Source of the DNA: Kitasatospora aureofaciens
GTDB taxonomy: Bacteria; Actinomycetota; Actinomycetes; Streptomycetales; Streptomycetaceae
Reading direction: 5' to 3'
Length of the DNA: 64,000 nt
Assembly: GCA_000720845.1 (NCBI GenBank)
Contig: JODU01000009.1
Span: forward strand, 190,900 to 254,899
Shown: positions 1 through 6,735 of the stretch, piece by piece
Numbering within the stretch: the stretch's first letter is position 1
Layout of the letters: each line of letters starts with the position of its first letter
The notes under the pieces: generated by a model
Told to the model about the DNA's origin: nothing
The model's input: the letters and a program-made list of their open reading frames with translations, nothing else
Database searches by the model: none
Translations under genes and position numbers: made by a program

Positions 1-1
1 C

Positions 2-283
2 GCGACCTCGGGCATCCCCGCCGTCCTGCGCGTCTGGGGCGCGTGGGCCGTCACCGCGGGAATCGTCCAGCTCGTCGCGGGCGCCGTCCGCCGCCGACTG
101 GGCGGGCAGTGGGCGATGATCGTCAGCGGCGCCATCTCGACGCTCGCCGGCATCTCGTTCGCCACGCAGGCCGGCGCCGACGACCCGTCGCTGGGCAGCC
201 TCGCGGGCTACGCCTTCCTCGGCGGCGTCTTCTTCCTGGCCTCCGCCCTCCGCCTCACCCGCGGGGCACGCCGCCCGGCCTGA
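2..283 (+). CDS. membrane protein, 3' end only
   Basis: This is the last 93 codons of an open frame entering from the left edge and ending in TGA. The visible protein has hydrophobic stretches (AWAVTAGIVQLVAGAV, MIVSGAISTLAGISF, AYAFLGGVFFLASALRL-like end) separated by short Arg-rich loops, and a basic tail. This looks like the C-terminal half of a small multi-pass membrane protein of the HdeD/DUF308 kind, but that is an impression from hydrophobic pattern only. The start is outside the window. Confidence 0.6.
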   Translation, partial: ATSGIPAVLRVWGAWAVTAGIVQLVAGAVRRRLGGQWAMIVSGAISTLAGISFATQAGADDPSLGSLAGYAFLGGVFFLASALRLTRGARRPA

Positions 284-348
284 GAGGCGGACGGAGCGGA
301 CGGAACCGGGGTTGTCCGGCGCACGGTCGGCCAGGAAGATCGTCGTTC

Positions 349-1935
349 GTGCGCATCGACGAACTCAACGCCCATGAACGCCGGTTGTGGGACGCCTTCT
401 CGCAAGGCCGCCGCCTCGACGTGTCCGACGACCCGGCCGCGCCGGACCCGGTGATCCGATCGGACGTCGTCGCGGCACTGCTGCTGGGCGCCCACGCCGA
501 GCCCGCCCCCGGCGACCGCCCCGCGCTGCGTCTGACCGGTGCGCACATCACGGGCCGCCTGGACCTCGGGTTCACCGACGTCGCGGCACCGATCCACCTG
601 ACCGACTGCCGCTTCGACGAAGCACCGCTGCTGCAGGGCGCCCGGACCCGGCAGTTGGTCCTCACGGACTGCACGCTGCCCGGCCTGGTGGCCGACACGG
701 CGCAGATCGACGGGCGCCTGGTCGTCACCCACTGCCGCCTGACCGGCCCCCTGGTCCTCAACCGCGCGCAGATCAACGGGGACCTGGACCTGCGCGAGAC
801 GGCGATCGGCTTCCCCGCGGGCGAGGCCGTATCGGCCAACCACGCCCATGTGGGCGGCGACGCGCTTTGCGCGAACCTGGCCGTCGAGGGGACGTTCCGC
901 CTCTCCGGCGCGTCCATAGACGGCGAGTTCGACCTGGAGGGCGCCTCGCTCCGCGCCCCCGGCCGTCACGCCCTGGACGCCTACCACGTCCGTGTCGCCG
1001 AGGACTTCACCTTCCACCCCGGCTTCAGCGCCGAGGGCCGGATCATCCTCTCCGGGGCCACCGTCGCGGCGGCCATCGGCTTCTGCGGGGCCCGGCTGAG
1101 CAACCCGGGCGACACCGCCCTGGAGGCGGTGGACGTCACCGTCGACCGCAACTTCGACCTGGGCCTCGGCCTCACGGTCGACGGCGCGGTGAAACTCGAC
1201 GGCACACGCGTGGGTACGGAACTGAGCTTCCGCGACGCCGAACTGACCCACGGGGACGGCACCGCCCTGTCCCTGCGGGCGGTCCAGGCCCGGGAGACGG
1301 ACCTGCGCACCCGCCGGCCGGTCGACGGAGCGGTGGACGCCCGCAACGCCCGACTCGGCACGCTGTACGACGACCGGGACACCTGGCCCACCGACCTCCG
1401 CCTGGCCGACGCGACGTACGAGACCCTCGCGTTCCCGCTCCCCGCCGCGGAACGGGTCCGCTGGATCCGCCGCACGACCGGCGACTACCTCCCCCAGCCG
1501 TACGAGCAACTGGCGGCGACCTACCGGCGTCTCGGCCACGAGGACGAAGCCCGCACGGTCCTGCTGGCCAAACAGCGCCACCGCCGTGCCACCCTCCCCG
1601 CGCACACCCGCCTGTGGGGCCACGCCCAGGACCTGTCCGTCGGCTACGGCTACCGCCCCCTCCGCGCAGGCCTGTGGCTCCTGGCCCTGCTCGCCTGCGG
1701 GTCCCTCTACTTCGCCCTGCACACCCCGGCCCCCCTCGACCCCGGCAAGGCACCGCCCTTCAACGCCGTCTTCTACACCCTCGACCTCCTCGTCCCGATC
1801 ATCACCTTCGGCCAGGAGCCGGCCTTCGCCCCACACGGCCCCGGCCAGTGGCTGTCCTACACCCTGATAGCGGCGGGCTGGATCCTGGCCACGACGGTCA
1901 CCGCGGGCATCTCCCGCGCGGTGACCCGGCAGTGA
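349..1935 (+). CDS. beta-solenoid protein with C-terminal membrane anchor
   Basis: About 528 residues from GTG. The N-terminal section (DELNAHERRLWDAF) resembles Streptomyces proteins often labelled membrane-associated oxidoreductase. No nucleotide-binding or redox motif is visible, so that label looks unjustified. The middle, roughly residues 60-380, is made of degenerate repeats such as GRLDLGFTDV and GDLDLRETAI, typical of a right-handed beta-helix. The last 100 residues hold two membrane segments (GLWLLALLACGSLYFAL and LSYTLIAAGWILATTVTAGI). A repeat-built cytoplasmic domain tethered to the membrane suggests a scaffold or binding protein. The GTG is chosen because the preceding sequence in this frame overlaps the upstream gene and is Arg/Pro-rich shadow. 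Function unknown. Confidence 0.75.
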   Translation: MRIDELNAHERRLWDAFSQGRRLDVSDDPAAPDPVIRSDVVAALLLGAHAEPAPGDRPALRLTGAHITGRLDLGFTDVAAPIHLTDCRFDEAPLLQGARTRQLVLTDCTLPGLVADTAQIDGRLVVTHCRLTGPLVLNRAQINGDLDLRETAIGFPAGEAVSANHAHVGGDALCANLAVEGTFRLSGASIDGEFDLEGASLRAPGRHALDAYHVRVAEDFTFHPGFSAEGRIILSGATVAAAIGFCGARLSNPGDTALEAVDVTVDRNFDLGLGLTVDGAVKLDGTRVGTELSFRDAELTHGDGTALSLRAVQARETDLRTRRPVDGAVDARNARLGTLYDDRDTWPTDLRLADATYETLAFPLPAAERVRWIRRTTGDYLPQPYEQLAATYRRLGHEDEARTVLLAKQRHRRATLPAHTRLWGHAQDLSVGYGYRPLRAGLWLLALLACGSLYFALHTPAPLDPGKAPPFNAVFYTLDLLVPIITFGQEPAFAPHGPGQWLSYTLIAAGWILATTVTAGISRAVTRQ

Positions 1936-1992
1936 CCGGCGGCCTGCGCGCTGCCGGGGCCGGCCGGCCCGCCGTGAATCTGCCGGCGAGTG

Positions 1993-2994
1993 TCACCCAC
2001 CGACCCGTCCGGCCGTGATCTGTTGGCCGCGCGTGGTGTCGACGACGATGGGGATGCCGTCGGGGATCTCGCCCTCCAGGTCGTTCAGCAGGCTCTTGAT
2101 CGGCGGCAGTTCATCGGGTCCGCGCACGTGGATGTACAGGGTCCTGGACTGCGTGTCGACGCTGGTGACCGTCGCGCCGGGGCTGTGGGTGAGCCACCGC
2201 TCGGCGGCGCTCTTGGCCCTGAGGGTCCAGGTGTTGAGCAGCACGGTGGCGACCGTGTTGGCGGCCAGGGGGAGCAGTACGGCCGTGAAGAGCAGCCCGA
2301 GCATGACGTAGGCGCGCCGTGGCCCGCGGTGGGCGCGCCGGCCGGCGGTCCCGGCGTAGGCGAGGACGGTGAAGACGACCATGCCGGCGAAGACGAGGGC
2401 GAAGAGGTTGGAAAGGAACAGCACCAGGGCGCCCAGCGCCGGCCACCAGGCTGCCTGGCCGGCGCAGACGCCGGTGACGACGAGGGGCGGCACGAGCGAG
2501 ATCGCGATGGCCACCCCCGGCAGTACGGCGGCGACGTCCCTGCGGGCCAGTGCCACGGCCCCGGCGAAGCCCGTGGCCAGGGCGGAGACCAGGTCGAGCA
2601 GTCCCGGGGAGGTCCGGCCGGAGATCTGGCCGTTGGTCAGCAGGTCGTAGGACTGCGGCACCACCAGTGAGGCCACCGCCCCGACCAGCATCACCAGCAG
2701 GCACCCGAGGCCCACGAAGGCGGCGGCGGTGGCGCGGCGGCGCTGTACGGCACCGAGGGCGATACCCATGATCGGGGTGGAGAGCGGAGCGATGATCATC
2801 GCCCCGATGACGGTGGCGGTGGAGTCGGTCAGGATCCCGCACGCCGCGATGACCGCGGACAGCGTGAGCATGGTCCAGAAGGCCGACTGCTTCGACCGGC
2901 TGTCCCCGTACGAGAGATCGAGGTCCTGCTGGAGCTCGTCCAGAGATCGGCGTTGCCGGTCCGGCAGGACCATGGCACGGAGTTGCCCGGGCAT
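1993..2994 (-). CDS. DUF389 family integral membrane protein
   Basis: About 333 residues. The segment STATVIGAMIIAPLSTPIMG, followed by several hydrophobic helices, is the hallmark of DUF389 proteins, which have 6-8 membrane passes and no settled biochemical role. The N-terminus (about residues 1-45) is hydrophilic and precedes the first helix. A soluble C-terminal domain (residues about 240-333) ends with IPIVVDTTRGQQI. The start at MPGQLRAM is the first Met before the conserved part; MVLPDRQ seven residues later is an alternative. It converges with the gene ending at 1935 and lies downstream of the DUF305 gene, separated by a strong terminator, so it is probably transcribed on its own. Confidence 0.82.
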   Translation of the reverse strand: MPGQLRAMVLPDRQRRSLDELQQDLDLSYGDSRSKQSAFWTMLTLSAVIAACGILTDSTATVIGAMIIAPLSTPIMGIALGAVQRRRATAAAFVGLGCLLVMLVGAVASLVVPQSYDLLTNGQISGRTSPGLLDLVSALATGFAGAVALARRDVAAVLPGVAIAISLVPPLVVTGVCAGQAAWWPALGALVLFLSNLFALVFAGMVVFTVLAYAGTAGRRAHRGPRRAYVMLGLLFTAVLLPLAANTVATVLLNTWTLRAKSAAERWLTHSPGATVTSVDTQSRTLYIHVRGPDELPPIKSLLNDLEGEIPDGIPIVVDTTRGQQITAGRVGG

Positions 2995-3093
2995 GCCCTC
3001 AGTATCGTGACCAGGCCTGTCTCCGGCCCGCAGGAACACGACTCCGCGGGACGGCGGAGTGATACCCGGGTCTCGCGGTGAGCCGCGGGCACG

Positions 3094-3138
3094 GGCCGGT
3101 GCGGGGCGGACGCGCTCGGTGTCCGCCCCGCACCGGCC
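3094..3138 (-). terminator. terminator of the DUF305 gene
   Basis: A perfect 18-bp inverted repeat (3094-3111 with 3121-3138, 9-nt loop) begins just past the stop codon of the DUF305 gene on the minus strand. There is no T-tract, as is usual for Streptomyces terminators. Confidence 0.75.
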
Positions 3139-3146
3139 TGGTGCGG

Positions 3147-3800
3147 TCAGCCCTTGCCGAGCAGTTCGTTCATCTGCTCGATCTCCGCGCTCTGCGAGTC
3201 GATGATCTCTCCGGCCATCTTCTTGGCCGGTCCGTAGGCGCCGTCGGCCTGCTCGGTCCTCGCCATCTCGACCGCGCCTTCGTGATGCTTGATCATCATC
3301 TGCGTGAAGGCGGTGTCGAACGCCTTGCCCGAGGAGTTCTCCAGCTCGGTCATCTCCTCGCCCGTCATCATGCCGCCCATGTCGTGCGTGGAGTGGTCCA
3401 TGGCACCCTCGGCGGGCACGTCCTCGCCCCAGGAGGCCAGCCAGCCGGAGAGCGTCCTGATCTCCGGGTCCTGGGCCTTCTTGATGCCGGCGGCGAGCTT
3501 CTTCACCTCGGCCGACCCCGCACGGTCGGGCGCGAGGTCGGCCATCTCGACGGCCTGGCGGTGGTGGGGGATCATCCCCGTCGCGAAGGCGACGTCGGCA
3601 GCGTTGTGCTGCCCCTGCGATGCCGATGCCGATGCCGACGCGGACGCCGGGGCGGACGAGGAGGCGGTGGCGGCGTGGCCGCCGTGTCCGGCCGAGCCGT
3701 CGTCGTCGCCGTTGCCACCGCAGGCGGCCAGGACGAGTGCTGCCGCACCTGCGGCAGTCACGGCGGCGGTACGGCGGACGAGGGAACGCTTGCGGATCAT
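3147..3800 (-). CDS. DUF305 lipoprotein
   Basis: About 217 residues. The lipoprotein signal peptide ends in the lipobox LVLAACGG, so the mature protein is predicted to sit on the outer face of the membrane. A Ser/Ala linker follows. Two DUF305 halves each carry a paired-His motif: GMIPHHRQAVEMA and MMIKHHEGAVEMA. Between them is a His/Met-rich stretch (MDHSTHDMGGMM). DUF305 folds as a ferritin-like helical bundle; the His and Met content suggests metal, possibly copper, binding, which is inference. The start is supported by AAGGAG ten bases upstream. The DUF6153 gene lies 121 bp upstream on the same strand, so the two may be co-transcribed. Confidence 0.88.
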   Translation of the reverse strand: MIRKRSLVRRTAAVTAAGAAALVLAACGGNGDDDGSAGHGGHAATASSSAPASASASASASQGQHNAADVAFATGMIPHHRQAVEMADLAPDRAGSAEVKKLAAGIKKAQDPEIRTLSGWLASWGEDVPAEGAMDHSTHDMGGMMTGEEMTELENSSGKAFDTAFTQMMIKHHEGAVEMARTEQADGAYGPAKKMAGEIIDSQSAEIEQMNELLGKG

Positions 3801-3921
3801 GGTGGTGCAACTCCTTGACGCGAGCCGTTTCGCGGCACGCGGTGGAAACGGATGTGGAGTGTGCGAAGGCACGGCACCCGGCACCGGCAGACACCGGGCA
3901 CACGGGCGCCTGCGGGTCGCT

Positions 3922-4323
3922 CTATATCCGCAGGAGTTGCAGTTCGGAGAGGTCGGGCGGAGCGCGGCCGTCGTGCGGCGACCGCGGGGACACCGCACCG
4001 GGCGCCACGGCCGCAGGCACGCTCAGCAGGGCGCCGGTCAGCGCGGGCGGTGTGTACGCCGAACCGACGCCGGCGGCCGCACACGTCCCATCGGCATGAT
4101 CGAGGTGACCCGCTCCGCCATCCGTGTGCGTACACCCCCCGTCCGCGTGCGGAACCCCGTCCGCCGCGGCCATCACCATCTCGTGCCCAGCACCCGCCCG
4201 CACCGCCGACGTCCCACCGGGAGCAAGACCGTGCATCCCCAGCACCCCGGCCAGCACCGCAAGCACCAGCACCGCGAACAGCCGCCCGCCTGGGCGGCTG
4301 CTCGATCGGATGCTCCTGGACAC
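3922..4323 (-). CDS. DUF6153 family exported protein
   Basis: 133 residues. A basic N-terminus with the hydrophobic segment LFAVLVLAVLAGVLGMHGLA is a membrane anchor or signal peptide. The remainder is rich in His, Asp and Cys (HEMVMAAADGVPH, HTDGGAGHLDHADGTC), consistent with extracytoplasmic metal binding. I recognise the layout as the DUF6153 family, which is often beside DUF305 genes in Streptomyces. It is the first gene of the probable pair. Its function is unproven. Confidence 0.75.
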   Translation of the reverse strand: MSRSIRSSSRPGGRLFAVLVLAVLAGVLGMHGLAPGGTSAVRAGAGHEMVMAAADGVPHADGGCTHTDGGAGHLDHADGTCAAAGVGSAYTPPALTGALLSVPAAVAPGAVSPRSPHDGRAPPDLSELQLLRI

Positions 4324-4418
4324 GGGCCCATCGTAAGGGCTCTCTGCGAAAGCGCAGGTGCGACGCCGCGCCCGGCACCGAGGGCATCGCGTCGCGTTGC
4401 CTCAACTACCCTGCGGGC

Positions 4419-4646
4419 GTGGACTGGTTCATCGCCCTGGCCATCGCTGTCCCCTTCGTCGCTCTGGGCACAGCCATCGTCCGGGACTACCGAGGGTTCC
4501 GGAGCAGCCTCTATCAGTCCGGCATCGGGCCACCGTCCCAGGCAGCCGAGCGACGCTACGGGGGCGTCACACGGCTGGTTGGCTGGACCTTCATCGTGCT
4601 TCCGCTGTATCCGCTCGTGGTCGAGACGATCCGCCTGTTCCTGTAA
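4419..4646 (+). CDS. small two-helix membrane protein
   Basis: 75 residues from GTG. It has an N-terminal membrane helix (WFIALAIAVPFVALGTAIV), a polar middle (RDYRGFRSSLYQSG...) and a C-terminal helix (LVGWTFIVLPLYPLVVETIRLFL). The two-helix hairpin architecture and the clean end at TAA support a real gene. The start is chosen because the sequence upstream in frame is unlike protein. I do not recognise a family. It is transcribed divergently from the DUF6153 gene. Confidence 0.6.
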   Translation: MDWFIALAIAVPFVALGTAIVRDYRGFRSSLYQSGIGPPSQAAERRYGGVTRLVGWTFIVLPLYPLVVETIRLFL

Positions 4647-4869
4647 GCGTCTCCGCCATCGCCCCCACCCACCACTACGGTCCCGCAGTCGGCCACGGCT
4701 CACGACAAAGGACCGGTCCGAGGGGATCAAGCCACTGAACTGGTCCCGAGTGGGACGGTCCTGCGGTGGTGGTGAGGCAGCCGACCCTTGTCGCACCCCG
4801 GGTCGCGGCCTTTACCGTGCGGACGACCTCACCACTCGGCACGGTACGCCTTCTGATCCGTAGCTCAAT

Positions 4870-5192
4870 GTGGATCGGCCCGACCGGTCGTATGGGGACA
4901 TGCATCGGCTCGGTGCGGCTGCCGTAGGACAGGTCTGGTCGTTGTGGATGCTGTATTTCGCTGCTGTACAGCCGGAGCAGTCGACCTCCGTGGAGACCTG
5001 GAACGGCGACGGTCTCGACACCTTCCTCGGCTCGCTTGCCGAGGACTTCCGGGGGCTGGGAAGGCACACGTACCCGGCACTCCCTGTGCTTTGACCTGAA
5101 ACTCTCAGCGGAGCACCGTGGTAGCCACGTCGAACTGACCTGGGGCATCCACGATCGGGCGCCCTCCGAGGAATGGCACTTCGAGACCACTA
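4870..5192 (+). pseudogene. DUF6228-like gene, frameshifted
   Basis: Two overlapping frames together read as one protein of the DUF6228 type. The first frame gives WNGDGLDTFLGSLAEDFRG; the second continues GWEGTRTRHSLCFDLKLSAEHRGSHVELTWGIHD. The switch falls in a run of five G residues near 5048-5054, and deleting one G restores a single frame, so a one-base insertion is the simplest explanation. The N-terminal part before 4930 does not read well and the end runs into the integrase remnant, so both edges are approximate. Family assignment is from memory of DUF6228 patterns (LAEDFRGWEG, HVxLTW). Confidence 0.5.
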
Positions 5193-5201
5193 CGGCGCGG
5201 C

Positions 5202-5736
5202 ATGGGGCTCCGCCGGGGAGAGATCATCGGCCTGCGCTGGTCGGAACTCGACCTCGACAACCGCGTTCTCTACGTCCGCCAGCAGACGCAGCGTCGGCGG
5301 TGTCCTCTACGACGACGATCCCAAGAGTCGCCGTCGCCGGGCCGTCCCGCTGCCCGCCCTCTGCATCGCGCCCCTGCGCTGGCACCGGATGCGGCAGGCG
5401 GCTGCTCGGGTCAAGGCGGGGGAGCAGTGGCAGGAGTCGGGCTACATCTTCACCACCCGCACCGGCCGCCAGGTCGAGCCGCGGAACGTCTACCGCTCCT
5501 TCACCCGCGTCGCCCAGTCCGCCGGCCTCCGCGTCATCCGGTTGCTCGACGCCCGGCACGGCACCGCCACGCTTCTCACGGCGGCCGGAGTCGCGCCTCG
5601 CGTCGTGATGGAGATCCTCGGGCACTCACAGATCAGCATCACCATGGACGTCTACACGCACGTCGTGCAGGACACGCAGCGTGAGGCCATGAGCCACATG
5701 GACCGGCTGCTGCGGAGGCGCCCTGGTCGTCAGTGA
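5202..5736 (+). pseudogene. tyrosine integrase remnant
   Basis: This is the C-terminal catalytic domain of a phage/plasmid-type tyrosine recombinase with the core-binding domain missing. It begins GLRRGEIIGLRWSELDLDN (catalytic Arg of the first box). It changes frame near 5290, consistent with loss of two bases in CAGCG(CG)TCGG. It then continues to WQESGYIFTTRTGRQVEPRN, DARHGTATLLTAAGV and ILGHSQISITMDVYTHV (nucleophilic Tyr). The usual HxxRH box reads LDARH, so its first His has become Leu. Truncation, frameshift and loss of a key residue make it inactive. A terminator follows, and tRNA-Arg, a plausible old attachment site, lies 0.85 kb downstream. Confidence 0.82.
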
Positions 5737-5766
5737 CCAACGGAGTCGAAGCACGTAGGTATCAAG

Positions 5767-5798
5767 GGCCCCGGACCGTGATTGGTCTGGGGCCTTTT
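5767..5798 (+). terminator. terminator after integrase remnant
   Basis: An 11-bp hairpin (5767-5777 with 5784-5794, one G-U pair, 6-nt loop) is followed by TTTT. It sits 30 bp after the integrase stop codon. Confidence 0.75.
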
Positions 5799-5911
5799 GG
5801 CGGGCCGGAAGCAGTTCGATGACGCCACTTGATCCCGTACTTCCTTGTGGACAGACTGCCCTTCATGGGATCAGTAGGCGTGGCCATCGCCGCGCAGATC
5901 AAGAAGCTGCG

Positions 5912-6445
5912 ATGAGTGCCGACCTGCCCTTCTTCCGGTATCACCCGGATCCTCTGGCAAGCGGGTCCATCCGCGCGTCCGCCGAGTCGTGCGCCTGCTG
6001 CGGCCGCAACACGGGCTGGATCTACACGGCAACCTTCTACTCCGCGCAAGAGGTCAGCGGACGCTTCTGCCCCTGGTGCATCGCAGACGGAAGCGCGGCT
6101 GATCGTTTCGCGGGTGAATTCACCGACTCCTACGGGCTCGACGGCGTGAGCGACGAAGTGTTGTACGAAGTCACCCGCCGCACACCTGGGTTCCACGCTT
6201 GGCAGGATCCGCACTGGCTAGTCCACTGCCGCGACGCGAGTGCCTTCGTGGGCGAAGTCGGGTACACCGAGTTGGCGGAGCATCCCGAAGCCCTCGACCA
6301 GCTGCGTACCGATCTGCGCATCGGTGGCCACCACGACGAAATCCAGCTTGAGCGCCTCTTGACCCACCTCGGCGAGGGGATGACAGCCATGCTCTTCCGT
6401 TGCACCGTCTGTGACGCCCATCACGCCTACGTCGACGCATCCTGA
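5912..6445 (+). CDS. CbrC family protein
   Basis: 177 residues. It opens with LPFFRYHPDPLASGSI, then a Cys cluster (CACCG at about 27-31, FCPWC at 52-56) and a C-terminal CTVC at about 168. The start FxYHPDPxxTGxI and the cysteine layout match the CbrC/UPF0167 family, whose E. coli member is linked to colicin E2 tolerance through CreBC; the biochemical role is unknown. The cysteines probably bind zinc. It lies between an integrase remnant and a tRNA gene, so it may be cargo of a lost integrative element. Start chosen at the ATG beginning the conserved part; no strong ribosome binding site precedes it. Confidence 0.78.
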   Translation: MSADLPFFRYHPDPLASGSIRASAESCACCGRNTGWIYTATFYSAQEVSGRFCPWCIADGSAADRFAGEFTDSYGLDGVSDEVLYEVTRRTPGFHAWQDPHWLVHCRDASAFVGEVGYTELAEHPEALDQLRTDLRIGGHHDEIQLERLLTHLGEGMTAMLFRCTVCDAHHAYVDAS

Positions 6446-6534
6446 AGATCGTCTGACAGTGTGAGTCTGCGGCATCAGGTGAGGACGCAGGCGACAGTGG
6501 ACGCCCGCACGCATTGATGGCAGCCGTGGATGTC

Positions 6535-6576
6535 AGAAGGGGGCCACCTCCGAAAATCCGGAGGTGGCCCCCTTCT
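6535..6576. terminator. 18-bp perfect hairpin, tRNA-Arg terminator
   Basis: A perfect inverted repeat (6535-6552 with 6559-6576, 6-nt loop AAAATC) sits 4 bp beyond the CCA end of the minus-strand tRNA gene. Its symmetry would let it act in both directions. Confidence 0.8.
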
Positions 6577-6580
6577 GAAC

Positions 6581-6656
6581 TGGTGCCCCCGGCAGGATTC
6601 GAACCTGCGACACCCGCTTTAGGAGAGCGGTGCTCTATCCCCTGAGCTACGAAGGC
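6581..6656 (-). tRNA. tRNA-Arg (anticodon CCT)
   Basis: Read on the minus strand, the sequence folds into a full cloverleaf: acceptor GCCTTCG/CGGGGGC with G-U pairs, a D arm, anticodon stem CCGCT/AGCGG with loop CTCCTAA, T arm GCAGG-TTCGAAT-CCTGC, and an encoded CCA. The anticodon CCT reads AGG, a rare codon in this GC-rich genome. tRNA 3' ends are common integration sites, and an integrase remnant lies on the 3' side. Confidence 0.95.
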
Positions 6657-6735
6657 GTGCCGTCGCTGGGCGGCGGTGCCAACAGGTTAGCGGATCGGGG
6701 GCCGGGGTGGAGGTGGAGGTGGGTGCCGGCCCGCG

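Noticed and set aside
43..348. N-terminal extension of the beta-solenoid gene to position 43
   Set aside because: The frame is open but codes only Arg/Pro/Gly-rich sequence and overlaps the end of the upstream membrane-protein gene.
208..1836. Long minus-strand open frame of 542 codons
   Set aside because: It is antisense to the solenoid gene and its composition (Val/Gly/Glu/Arg) is a mirror of GC-rich codon use; no family features.
5202..5736. Functional integrase
   Set aside because: It lacks its N-terminal domain, has a frameshift and has lost the catalytic His of the HxxR box.
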